A DNA stretch of 60,935 nucleotides from Hyphomonas sp. Lineage in GTDB: Bacteria > Pseudomonadota > Alphaproteobacteria > Caulobacterales > Hyphomonadaceae. The translations under genes and the position numbers were made by a program. Where the stretch lies: positions 1 through 60,935 of the forward strand of contig NZ_WGLO01000017.1 in the NCBI RefSeq assembly GCF_016125515.1. The letters run 5' to 3'. A model generated the notes under the pieces. The model was given only the letters and a program-made list of their open reading frames with translations. It was not told the origin of the DNA and did not search any database. Positions 44,567 through 52,734 of the stretch are shown here, one piece after another. The first letter of the stretch is position 1. Every line of letters begins with the position of its first letter.

Positions 44567-45630
44567 TGATGACGGGCATGCGGGCAAGCGTCCTTTACGG
44601 CCAGACGTTCCGGACTGAAAACCGTCCCGTACCTGAACCGGGGCCCGGCGAGGTGCTGATCAAGGTCCGCTCCTGCGGTATCTGCGGATCGGACCTGCAC
44701 GTCTTCAAGCACCAGAAGCACACGATCGAAACGGCGCGTTCGCTCGGCGCGGATGTGACCGAACTCGAGCGCGCCTACAATCAGGGCGTCGTCCTCGGGC
44801 ATGAGTTCGTCGGCGAAGTCTGCGCCTTCGGGCCAGGGACCGAGCGCGCCCTCGCCGTCGGCGACCGTGTGGTCTCGATGCCATTTGTCCTGAAGCAGGG
44901 CGCGCCTGTTCTCATCGGATCCAATCCGGAAACGACAGGCGCCTATGCCGAATACATGACCCTTACAGAAGCCATGCTCCTGAAGGTACCAGAGACGGTT
45001 CCGACAGAAGCGGCTGCCTTCGTCGAGCCGCTCGGGATTGCTGTTCATTCAGTAAACAAGGCCGCCCTGCCTGACGGCGCAGCGGCTGTGATTGTTGGCG
45101 CCGGGCCGATTGGCCTCGCCATCACCGCCGTGCTCAAGGCCCGGGGCGTGAAGACCATCATCGCGTCAGATCTTTCACCGAAGCGCCGGGAACTCGCCGC
45201 CCGGATGGGCGCAAGCGATGTCGTCAACGGCGCCGAGCAGAGCCCGATCGCGCTCGCTGCGGAAAAAGCGCCCGGCGCCCCGCTGGTCATCTTCGAGAAC
45301 ACCGGAGCGCCCGGCATGCTCGGACGGCTTGTGCTCGAAGCCCCTCAGAATGGCCGGATCGTGGTGACTGGTATCGCCTCCGGCAATGAGAGTTTCCTGC
45401 CAATGTTGGCCATCGCCAAGGAACTCTCCATGGTGTTTGTCATCTATTACTCGCCGGAAGAGTTTACCGATGCGCTTCGCCTGATCGAGCAGCGCCTGTT
45501 TGACTGGCGAGCGCTGCACACAGGCACCGTCGGCCTCGACGGGATTGCCGTCGCCTTCTCTGAGCTCGCAGATCCGGAAAAGCATGCCAAGATCCTGATC
45601 GATCCGTGGTCGGACGGGAGCCTGAATTGA
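44563..45630 (+). CDS. Zinc-dependent alcohol dehydrogenase family protein
   Basis: This 355-residue medium-chain dehydrogenase has catalytic zinc ligands in CGICGSDLH (Cys/Asp region) and GHEFVGEV (His/Glu), and the NAD fold motif VIVGAGPIGLAI. The usual four-cysteine structural zinc loop of horse-liver-type ADH is absent. It begins in the cupin stop (ATGATGATG run) and ends over the hydrolase start. It probably oxidises an alcohol intermediate; a substrate cannot be named. Confidence 0.9.
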   Translation: MMMTGMRASVLYGQTFRTENRPVPEPGPGEVLIKVRSCGICGSDLHVFKHQKHTIETARSLGADVTELERAYNQGVVLGHEFVGEVCAFGPGTERALAVGDRVVSMPFVLKQGAPVLIGSNPETTGAYAEYMTLTEAMLLKVPETVPTEAAAFVEPLGIAVHSVNKAALPDGAAAVIVGAGPIGLAITAVLKARGVKTIIASDLSPKRRELAARMGASDVVNGAEQSPIALAAEKAPGAPLVIFENTGAPGMLGRLVLEAPQNGRIVVTGIASGNESFLPMLAIAKELSMVFVIYYSPEEFTDALRLIEQRLFDWRALHTGTVGLDGIAVAFSELADPEKHAKILIDPWSDGSLN

Positions 45631-46526
45631 CCCTGCCGCCGATCGACGGCGCGGCCGTCCGAACCCTCAAAGTGGGCGGGCTGTCCTTTACCGCGCATGA
45701 GATGGGGGAAGGCCCGCTCGTTCTCTGCCTGCATGGGTTTCCCGATACGCCGCAGACCTTCCGGTTGATGCTGCCGGCGCTCGCCAAGGCAGGCTTCCGG
45801 GCGGTCGCGGTCACGCTGCGCGGGTATGAGCCCTCCTCGCAGCCCGCAGACAATGATTACAGCGTCGCTAGCCTCGCAGAGGATGTGCGCGGATGGATTG
45901 ACGCGCTTGGCGCAGACAAGGCCCACCTCATCGGTCATGACTGGGGCGTCAATCTCGTCTACAGCGCCGCCGCGCTTTGCCCCGAGCGGATCGGCCGGGT
46001 CGTCATGATGTCCGTGCCGCAACCCGCCGCCTTCGCAGGGGTCATGGCCGCAGACTATGACCAGACGCGCAGGTCCTGGTATGTCTACTGGTTCCAGGTA
46101 CGCGGCGCGGCTGAGCTCCTGTTGCCGGCCAATGCGTTTGCCTTCCTTAAGCGCCTCTGGCGCGACTGGTCTCCGAACTGGAGCGATACAGCGTCCCTCA
46201 CCAACGCAGAGGCGGCGCTCTCCGGTCCCGGCGTGCTGGGCGCCGCGCTCGAATATTACCGGTCGGCCTTTGACTTCGCCCATCCGCGTGCTGCCGAAAG
46301 CCAGCGCTTGCTCTCGTCGCCAATTGCGGCGGCGACGCTCGGGCTCTGCGGCGCCGACGATGGCTGTATCAGCGCGGCGATCTTCGAGGCCGCTATGCCG
46401 GCCGCCTTCTTTACCGGCGGTGTGCGTACGATGACAGTTCCCGGTGCAGGTCACTTCGTTCATCTGGAACAGCCAGGCTTGGTGCACGACGCGATCCTGG
46501 CTCACCTCGATGCCGAGAATCGTTGA
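45627..46526 (+). CDS. Alpha/beta hydrolase, epoxide hydrolase-like
   Basis: This 299-residue protein is like soluble epoxide hydrolases/haloalkane dehalogenases: LCLHGFPDTPQTF oxyanion motif (HGFP), nucleophile Asp in LIGHDWGVNL, and catalytic His in GAGHFVHLE. The TTG at 45627 (overlapping the dehydrogenase stop as TTGA, with GGGAG upstream) is preferred to a GTG at 45606 without a ribosome site. It is the last gene of the di-iron-cupin-ADH-hydrolase operon. Its role could be hydrolysis of a reactive ring-oxygenation product. Confidence 0.82.
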   Translation: MTLPPIDGAAVRTLKVGGLSFTAHEMGEGPLVLCLHGFPDTPQTFRLMLPALAKAGFRAVAVTLRGYEPSSQPADNDYSVASLAEDVRGWIDALGADKAHLIGHDWGVNLVYSAAALCPERIGRVVMMSVPQPAAFAGVMAADYDQTRRSWYVYWFQVRGAAELLLPANAFAFLKRLWRDWSPNWSDTASLTNAEAALSGPGVLGAALEYYRSAFDFAHPRAAESQRLLSSPIAAATLGLCGADDGCISAAIFEAAMPAAFFTGGVRTMTVPGAGHFVHLEQPGLVHDAILAHLDAENR

Positions 46527-46583
46527 AGCTCGAAGACCAGAGCCTGATCGTTCAATTGCATCGGGCATTGCTCCTGGCGATAG

Positions 46584-46599
46584 CGTTCAGGCCTGAACG
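46584..46599. promoter_or_regulatory. Perfect palindrome upstream of peptidase-like gene
   Basis: CGTTCAGGCCTGAACG is a 16-bp perfect palindrome about 100 bp before the peptidase-like gene. It contains the half-sites GTTCAG and CTGAAC of the shared operator in the opposite arrangement (outward rather than inward). Binding by the same regulator is speculative. Confidence 0.35.
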
Positions 46600-46696
46600 T
46601 GCTCGCGTTTTTGCTTGTTCCGGAGATTGATCGGAGCAGGCATATTTGCAGGTCAGTCGAGGCAATGCGACGCTGAACCTGACAGGAGAGGTAAGG

Positions 46697-47947
46697 TTGA
46701 GAATTTCCCGACCCAGCAGGCGCCAGGCCCTGTCACTTCTGTTGGCGTCTGGTTTGTCAGCCTGCATGACGCGAGGAGGGCAGCCGACTGAAGTCCCGAT
46801 GTCCGAAAAACTTCTCCAACTCGCGTCCTTTGGCATAAGGCGAACCGGCTCTGCAGGTGAAGAACGCACCCGCGACTGGATTTCCGCGGCCCTTGAGTCT
46901 GCCGGATACAGAATCCGATCGACAGCATTTTCGGCAAACACGCTCGTCTATCCGGAGGTGAAAATTGGACTGGGCAGCGAAACTTGCGAGGGGTTCCTGC
47001 AATGGATGCCGCCTGTCGCCCTGCCGGCTCCTTTAGAAGGGGGTGTTCATTTGTCCCTGCCTGGCGACGCCCGTCCTGGGGACTGCGTTGTTCGTGCCAT
47101 GCCTGGTCCGTTTTCCGCCTACTGGACGGATGCACTTGAAGCAGAAGTTAAGGCAGCGGCCCATCGCGGGGCGGCCGCTTACCTCATGTGCACCGAGACA
47201 CCGTCCGGTTCGATCTTTGCCTACAACCGGTCCATCAGGTTGCCAGACCTTCCCATCCCGGTGGTCCTTTATGCGCGGCGTGATCACGACCTGATCCTGG
47301 CAGCAGCTGTGCAGAAGCATGAGACTCGCCTGTCGCTTTCGGCGACACGTACCGCCGTGTCCGGAGTAAGTCTGATAGGGGCGAGACCTGGAAAGGGGGC
47401 CGGACTTGTCATCTCGACGCCGATGACGGGATGGTTCGGATCGGTGGCCGAGCGCGCGCCCGGGATCATCCTCGCGAGGCAACTGGCCGAAGCCTATGCC
47501 GAGGCCTCGTTCCCGGTCTGGATTGTCGCCAGCAGCGGTCATGAAATCGGCCACCTTGGTATGCAGCAAATACTCGGGGAACTGGCCCCCTTGCCGGAAG
47601 AGGTCGGCCTCTGGATTCATCTGGGCGCTAGCCTTGGCGCAACCGCGCAGGATGAAGACTATCTGCTGAAATCGCTGCACTTTCGTATGGCAACGCCTGG
47701 CATTGCAGCCCTTGTTGACGAGGCCTTTGGCCCGATGGGGCTCTCGCCACTCGATCCGTCTCAGATGCGTAATGGCGAAACAGGAGACGTTCTGTCCGCC
47801 GGCTACAAGGACGTCCTCGGGCTGACCGGAGTCGCGGCGACATTTCATACGCCGGTCGATGATGGAGCCGCAGTCAACACGGGCCGTCTGGAACAGTATG
47901 AACGGGCCCTGCGCGGTGTGATCGACCACAGGTTTGGACAAGCCTGA
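46697..47947 (+). CDS. M28 peptidase-like lipoprotein
   Basis: This 416-residue exported protein starts at TTG 46697 (LRISRPSRRQALSLLLASGLSACMTRGG) after AGGAGAGGTAAGG. Two arginines before a hydrophobic stretch resemble a Tat signal, and the lipobox LSAC places the lipidated Cys at 23. It resembles M28/PA-containing aminopeptidases (GEERTRDWISAALESAGYRI and ASSGHEIGHLGMQQI), but the usual HxD metal ligands are not seen; the equivalent segment reads STPMTGWFGSV. It may be a catalytically changed member. It is co-directional with the preceding operon after a 170-bp gap. Confidence 0.72.
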   Translation: MRISRPSRRQALSLLLASGLSACMTRGGQPTEVPMSEKLLQLASFGIRRTGSAGEERTRDWISAALESAGYRIRSTAFSANTLVYPEVKIGLGSETCEGFLQWMPPVALPAPLEGGVHLSLPGDARPGDCVVRAMPGPFSAYWTDALEAEVKAAAHRGAAAYLMCTETPSGSIFAYNRSIRLPDLPIPVVLYARRDHDLILAAAVQKHETRLSLSATRTAVSGVSLIGARPGKGAGLVISTPMTGWFGSVAERAPGIILARQLAEAYAEASFPVWIVASSGHEIGHLGMQQILGELAPLPEEVGLWIHLGASLGATAQDEDYLLKSLHFRMATPGIAALVDEAFGPMGLSPLDPSQMRNGETGDVLSAGYKDVLGLTGVAATFHTPVDDGAAVNTGRLEQYERALRGVIDHRFGQA

Positions 47948-47959
47948 CCTTTGGCGGTC

Positions 47960-49513
47960 TCAACCCGCTGGCTGGTAGGCAGCCCTGAGACCGCGCTTGT
48001 CCGTCTTGCCGTTTGGCAGGCGAGGAAAGGCCTCGAGGATCTGCCAGGATTTCGGGATCTTGTAGCCGGCGATCCTGTCTTTGAGGAAAGCCTTGAGGTC
48101 ATCTCCAGCGAGACTGGAGCCCGGGCGCAGGACGAGGAAGGCATGGCCGACTTCCTGAAAGGTGTCGTGCGGGACTTCAATCACGGAGGCTTCCATCACG
48201 TCAGGATGCTCGCAGATCGCAAGTTCCACCTCTACCGGATAAACATTGTATCCGCCCGACTTGAACATCTCTTTCAGGCGGCCGGCAAAGACTATGTTTC
48301 CATCCAGGCGCTGAATGCCAAGGTCCCCCGTCTTCAGCCATCCATCTGCTGTGAACGCCTCTTTGCTGGCGTCCGGCTTGTTCCAGTAGCCCGACATGAC
48401 CGAGACACCGCGAACCTGGATTTCGCCAGTTTCACCAACAGCAATAGGCGCGCCATCGGGAGCCGCAATCCGGATCTCGTTTCCGCGTATGGGTTTGCCG
48501 ATGGTTTCAGACATGACGTCGAGGCCGGCGTCTTCCTCCGTATACGTCATCATTCCGGTTGTCTCGGTTTGTCCATAGACACTTGACATGCGCGCGCCGG
48601 TCTTGCGCACATGCTCAAGCTGGGCGATCGTCGATGCCGCACCGCCGAAGACAATCAGTTTAAAGAAACTTGCCGCCGAGAAGTCCATGCCGGCAGCGAT
48701 CATCATCGCCCAGGCGGTCGGGCTGCCAACGAGATAGGTGGGCTGCTCGCGGGCGTTGAGAACCGAAATGGCCGAGCGGTCAACGCGCGGAAAGAAGATG
48801 ATCCGCCCGCCGGCGGCGAATACAGTAAAGCAGACATTGTTGAGCCCGCCCACGTGATTGATCGGCGCCGCGCAGAGTGTAGCGCTGAGGCCTTCGGTGG
48901 GCATCCACGCGATATTTGACAGCGCCGTCTGGACGACCGCGCGGTGGGAAAGCATGGCGCCTTTGGGCTGACCCGTTGTGCCAGACGTGTAGACGATCAC
49001 GGCAATATCCTCTGGATCGACGGCAGCTCGGGCGCTTTTCAGGGACCCTTCCGGCAGGCTCGAACTTAGCTCAAGTCGTGTGTCACCCGTCCCTAGCGCT
49101 TCAGCATACAGAGGAACCAATTGCGCGCTTCCGTCCGAGATTGCCTCAAGCTCCTCGAAATAGTTGCGTCCATCGAAGTCAGTATGCGCAAAGATGAGGC
49201 TGGGGGAGGCGTCGGCAAGAAGGTAAGCGTACTCGTTACGCTTGTAGGCCGGATTCAGGCCCTGCCAGATAGCGCCAATTGAGGTTGCAGCCAGAAAGGT
49301 TATCCAGAAGTCGAGACATGGCGGGGCGAGTGTCGCAACCCTGTCGCCTTTGCGGATCCCGGAAGCCAGAAGAAAGGTAGCGACCGTGTCGATTCGTCCG
49401 GCCAGGTCCTGATTTGTAAGCCTCAGGCTGTCCTGCAGCACGGCTTCTCCGTTTGGCGCTGATTCCACGCGCCAACGCAGCACGTCATAAATATTCTTGG
49501 CGGTTTCCATCAT
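47960..49513 (-). CDS. Acyl-CoA synthetase (AMP-forming), second copy
   Basis: This 517-residue ANL ligase has the ATP motif VYTSGTTGQPKGAMLSH, YGQTETTG, the hinge TADGWLKTGDLG, FKSGGYNVYPVEVE, and the catalytic lysine near LPNGKTDKRGLRAAYQ. It activates a carboxylate to CoA thioester; together with the first copy it suggests two acid intermediates. Start 49513 follows GAGGG. It converges on the M28-like gene (12-bp gap) and is divergent from the TonB receptor, sharing operator site 3. Confidence 0.92.
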   Translation of the reverse strand: MMETAKNIYDVLRWRVESAPNGEAVLQDSLRLTNQDLAGRIDTVATFLLASGIRKGDRVATLAPPCLDFWITFLAATSIGAIWQGLNPAYKRNEYAYLLADASPSLIFAHTDFDGRNYFEELEAISDGSAQLVPLYAEALGTGDTRLELSSSLPEGSLKSARAAVDPEDIAVIVYTSGTTGQPKGAMLSHRAVVQTALSNIAWMPTEGLSATLCAAPINHVGGLNNVCFTVFAAGGRIIFFPRVDRSAISVLNAREQPTYLVGSPTAWAMMIAAGMDFSAASFFKLIVFGGAASTIAQLEHVRKTGARMSSVYGQTETTGMMTYTEEDAGLDVMSETIGKPIRGNEIRIAAPDGAPIAVGETGEIQVRGVSVMSGYWNKPDASKEAFTADGWLKTGDLGIQRLDGNIVFAGRLKEMFKSGGYNVYPVEVELAICEHPDVMEASVIEVPHDTFQEVGHAFLVLRPGSSLAGDDLKAFLKDRIAGYKIPKSWQILEAFPRLPNGKTDKRGLRAAYQPAG

Positions 49514-49583
49514 GAAGATATCCCTCGCAGTGTGTCCGAAAGGCCTCATGCCTTCCCGAAAGTAAACTCAGGCCTTGTGAAAG

Positions 49584-49601
49584 ACTGAACAATTGTATAG
49601 T
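49584..49601. promoter_or_regulatory. Shared operator site 3 (ligase/TonB receptor promoters)
   Basis: ACTGAAC-AATT-GTATAGT matches the 7-4-7 dyad of the other three sites. It lies in the 143-bp gap between the minus-strand ligase and the plus-strand TonB receptor, and is followed by TTCTTGGATCAAAG, similar to the right flank of site 4. Confidence 0.75.
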
Positions 49602-49656
49602 TCTTGGATCAAAGCGGTCTGTCCGACAAGTGGCAGCGCGTATCTGGGAGGATTTA

Positions 49657-51825
49657 ATGAACAACCGTGCAATGCTTTTGTGTAGTGCAAGTCTGATCGG
49701 CGCTCTGTCTTTCGCGCCGGCCCTCGCGCAGGAAGCTGATGACGAGTCAGGCGCCAAACGCCTCGGCACTGTCACTGTGACCGCCCAGAAACGGGAGGAG
49801 TCGATCCTTGATGTTCCGTTGTCGGTTCAGGCAATCGAAAGCGAAACGCTTGAGAATGCCGGTATCAAGGATGTCGCGGGCCTCGTAAAGCTGATCCCCG
49901 GCGCTTCGGTGGTGTCGGCCAGCTCGCGTGGTTTTGAAACCATCCAGATCCGCGGGATTTCAGCAGGCACAACAGGCGACGGGCTGACCGGGTATTATGT
50001 GGATGACTTTGCGTTCGGCGTGCCGAACCTCCAGCTTTCGCCGCCAGCGCGTCTTCTCGACCTCGATCAGGTTGAAGTTATCCGCGGCCCGTCCGGTACC
50101 ATCTGGGGGCAGGGGTCGATGGGCGGAAATATTCGCCTGATTACAGCAGATCCAGATACGGACGCATTCTCCGGAAAGCTTGTCGGGGAGTACTCGAATA
50201 CTGAGGGCGGCAGTGACAATTATGCCGTCGATGGTGTCGTCAATATCCCCATCGCCAAGGACAAGTTCGCAATTCGTTTGTCGGGCGGCTATGATGAACT
50301 TGGCGGTTATGCAGACGTGCTCCAGACCGGCCAGACGGACGCTAACGGGTCGAACGGGTCTAACTTCCGCATAAAGGCGCTCTACACACCGACCGACCGG
50401 TTGTCCGTCCGGGCGACATACTGGACGATCGACAACGAGCAGGGGTTCAGCAATTCGGTCATCACGACCAATCCAGCCACAGGCCTTCCGCTTTCCGAGC
50501 CCGCACTGAACGGCGCCGGAAGCGTCACGAACGGTCCGGTAGACGGTTTCGTCGACACGTCGATGGATATCGGCTCAGTCGCAATCAAGTATGACTTTGA
50601 CAAGGTGACGCTCACCAGTTCGACGTCTTATACTGAGCATGAACTGGATTTCGAAGCGCCGCTCACGCTCGGGGCTTTCAACTACAACAATGACTCCACT
50701 TTCAAGACCGATTCTTTCACTCAGGAATTCAGGCTGACGAACACGAATGAGGCCGTCTTCAACTGGATTGCAGGTGTTTATTACCGCGATGCGACGATAA
50801 ACAGCGACATCGACTTCTATCTTGATGGCACGGACTTCGCCCTGGGTCTGATCCCGCTGATCAGCATTACTGGCCCGCTCGAAACGAAGTCCTGGTCGGT
50901 ATTCGGAGAAGCGTCCTGGAAACTGTTCGATGGAAAGCTCGTGCCGCTCATCGGCGTTCGCTATTTTGAAGACGAGCGCTCCTCAGGTCCCGGCTTTGAC
51001 CGTGTGACCAGTCTGCCGAGACCCAAACTGTCTGAAACCTTCGACAGTGTAAGCCCGCGCTTCAGCCTGAAGTACCTTCCGAACGCCAATACGACAATCT
51101 ATCTCAACGCCGCGCATGGCTTCCGAAGCGGCACCATTCAGACGGACGCGCAGGTTGCTGCCGCAAATACGCTTGGCGTTCCGGCCCAGCGCGGCGTCGA
51201 TCCTGACGAACTTTGGACTTATGAGCTCGGCGGAAAATTTTCGCTAGCCAATGGAACAGTCCTGATTGATGGCGCTCTGTATCGTACTGACTGGACCGAC
51301 GTGCAGCAGCCATTCGGTCCTCTGTCTTCAGTCGCCAATGTCGGCGATGCTAAGATCGAAGGCATCGATATCGGACTGGCCTGGTTGACGCCGGTGGATG
51401 GCCTGTCGTTGCAGGCGAATGCCAATATGCAGAATGCTGAGTGGGACACGGTTCGACCCAACGTCACCGCGTCTCTTCCGTTTGTCACGCCGGGCGCAGA
51501 AGTCCTCGCGGTTCCCGAGCAGACGTTTTCGCTCGCGGCAAACTATGAGCGGGACGTCAGCGTTTTCGGAGGTTCGGTCCTGTCGCTGAATTCGACCTAC
51601 GCCTACAGGTCTGACAGCCTTCAGCAAACAGGTACGCGAACGGACGATATCAAGGATCTGTCCCTCAGCGCCAACCTGAAAACAGCCTCGGGCGTCACGC
51701 TCGGCGTATTTGCGTTCAATGCGCTCGATGAAGACGGCGCGGCGCAAAGGATCATCTATGCAGGGGACCCGATCGTTCGCCCATATCCGCGCCGTATTGG
51801 TGTCAAGCTTGGGGTAGAGTTCTAA
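49657..51825 (+). CDS. TonB-dependent outer membrane receptor
   Basis: This 722-residue outer membrane receptor has a signal peptide (MNNRAMLLCSASLIGALSFAPALAQ), a TonB-box-like start of the mature part (GTVTVTAQKREESILDVPLSVQAI), a plug domain (residues about 60-180), and a beta-barrel ending in aromatic-type residue Phe (LGVEF). Start 49657 follows GGGAGGA. It probably imports the hydrophobic substrate of the degradation cluster, sharing operator control with the ligase. A hairpin terminator follows. Confidence 0.94.
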   Translation: MNNRAMLLCSASLIGALSFAPALAQEADDESGAKRLGTVTVTAQKREESILDVPLSVQAIESETLENAGIKDVAGLVKLIPGASVVSASSRGFETIQIRGISAGTTGDGLTGYYVDDFAFGVPNLQLSPPARLLDLDQVEVIRGPSGTIWGQGSMGGNIRLITADPDTDAFSGKLVGEYSNTEGGSDNYAVDGVVNIPIAKDKFAIRLSGGYDELGGYADVLQTGQTDANGSNGSNFRIKALYTPTDRLSVRATYWTIDNEQGFSNSVITTNPATGLPLSEPALNGAGSVTNGPVDGFVDTSMDIGSVAIKYDFDKVTLTSSTSYTEHELDFEAPLTLGAFNYNNDSTFKTDSFTQEFRLTNTNEAVFNWIAGVYYRDATINSDIDFYLDGTDFALGLIPLISITGPLETKSWSVFGEASWKLFDGKLVPLIGVRYFEDERSSGPGFDRVTSLPRPKLSETFDSVSPRFSLKYLPNANTTIYLNAAHGFRSGTIQTDAQVAAANTLGVPAQRGVDPDELWTYELGGKFSLANGTVLIDGALYRTDWTDVQQPFGPLSSVANVGDAKIEGIDIGLAWLTPVDGLSLQANANMQNAEWDTVRPNVTASLPFVTPGAEVLAVPEQTFSLAANYERDVSVFGGSVLSLNSTYAYRSDSLQQTGTRTDDIKDLSLSANLKTASGVTLGVFAFNALDEDGAAQRIIYAGDPIVRPYPRRIGVKLGVEF

Positions 51826-51856
51826 GCGGTCAGACTCCTCCCTTCCGCTCTCATCT

Positions 51857-51888
51857 GGGCCGCCTCTTAATGAGGCGGCCCTTTTTTT
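51857..51888 (+). terminator. Rho-independent terminator of the TonB receptor gene
   Basis: A perfect 10-bp stem GGGCCGCCTC/GAGGCGGCCC with loop TTAAT is followed by seven T. It begins 32 bp after the receptor stop and reaches the 3' end of the convergent TetR gene. Confidence 0.9.
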
Positions 51889-52525
51889 ATCTGGGTGAGG
51901 CCCCATTCCAAAATAGGTGCTTCATTGCTTTCTGGAATCTGCCCCACATTTCCGGATCGTAGGTGGACTTGCCCATCATCGCCTTGACGTAGGGATCGAG
52001 CATGAGGGGGCCGATCAGCATGAACATATACAGCAATGGCAGCCAAAGCCGGTCCGCGTCCTCCGATACGCGCCCCTCAGCGTCAAAACGCATGATCATC
52101 TTCGAGATTGAATCATAGTACTCGCGAAACAGGTGCTCGCCCCACTCGCTGTTCTCGGTAATGGCCCGGCGCAGATAGGCGGCAAAGCTCGGCCATTCCT
52201 CGGCATACTGGCGGATCCAGTTGCGCTGGTACTCGGCAACCTTGTCGAGATCCGGGCTGGCCATCTCTCTGGACGCGCGCGTAATTGCCTTCGACGTTCG
52301 TTCGAGGAAATGCGCATCGACCGCAGCGCGGAGTCCCTCCTTGGAGTCAAAATGGTGGTTGATAAGACCGATGGAGACGCCGGCCTCCTTGGCAATGTCG
52401 CGGACCGTGACCCCATCAAACCCGCGTTCTGCGAAAAGCTGCATGGCGACCATGATCAGCCGGTCGCGGCCCTTCAGGGCAGGGCGTTCGGGTTCCAAGG
52501 CTGAGGGCGGAATGTTGTCAGGCAT
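51887..52525 (-). CDS. TetR family transcriptional regulator (second)
   Basis: This 212-residue TetR-type regulator has its helix-turn-helix at about 20-65 (GRDRLIMVAMQLFAERGFDGVTVRDIAKEAGVSIGLINHHFDSKEGLRAAV), followed by a C-terminal domain with likely ligand pocket. It is divergent from the thiolase gene, and the strongest copy of the shared operator, site 4, lies in the gap between them, so it is the better candidate for the cluster's repressor and would repress itself. Confidence 0.92.
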   Translation of the reverse strand: MPDNIPPSALEPERPALKGRDRLIMVAMQLFAERGFDGVTVRDIAKEAGVSIGLINHHFDSKEGLRAAVDAHFLERTSKAITRASREMASPDLDKVAEYQRNWIRQYAEEWPSFAAYLRRAITENSEWGEHLFREYYDSISKMIMRFDAEGRVSEDADRLWLPLLYMFMLIGPLMLDPYVKAMMGKSTYDPEMWGRFQKAMKHLFWNGASPR

Positions 52526-52618
52526 AACTTGGACCCTAACGGACTGGTGATCGAACGCGAAGCCTTTGTTCAGTCCTACACGCCAAAAATTACGAAAATG
52601 GTCAATTTCCGGCCGGGA

Positions 52619-52660
52619 CTTGATCTAAGGACTGAACTAATGTTCAGTTCTTAGATCAAG
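52619..52660. promoter_or_regulatory. Shared operator site 4 within a 42-bp dyad
   Basis: The core ACTGAAC-TAAT-GTTCAGT (52631-52648) is perfectly symmetrical, and symmetry extends to 19-bp arms (52619-52637 and 52642-52660) with one mismatch. It lies in the 209-bp divergent region between the second TetR gene and the thiolase operon, 74 bp before the thiolase start. A further GTTCAGT half-site is at 52568-52574. Confidence 0.82.
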
Positions 52661-52734
52661 GAAAGCGGTGCTTCGCTGATCAGGACTGTTCAGCCGCCGG
52701 GGCCGCAAAACAAAGCAAAATCAGGGAGCACCTT

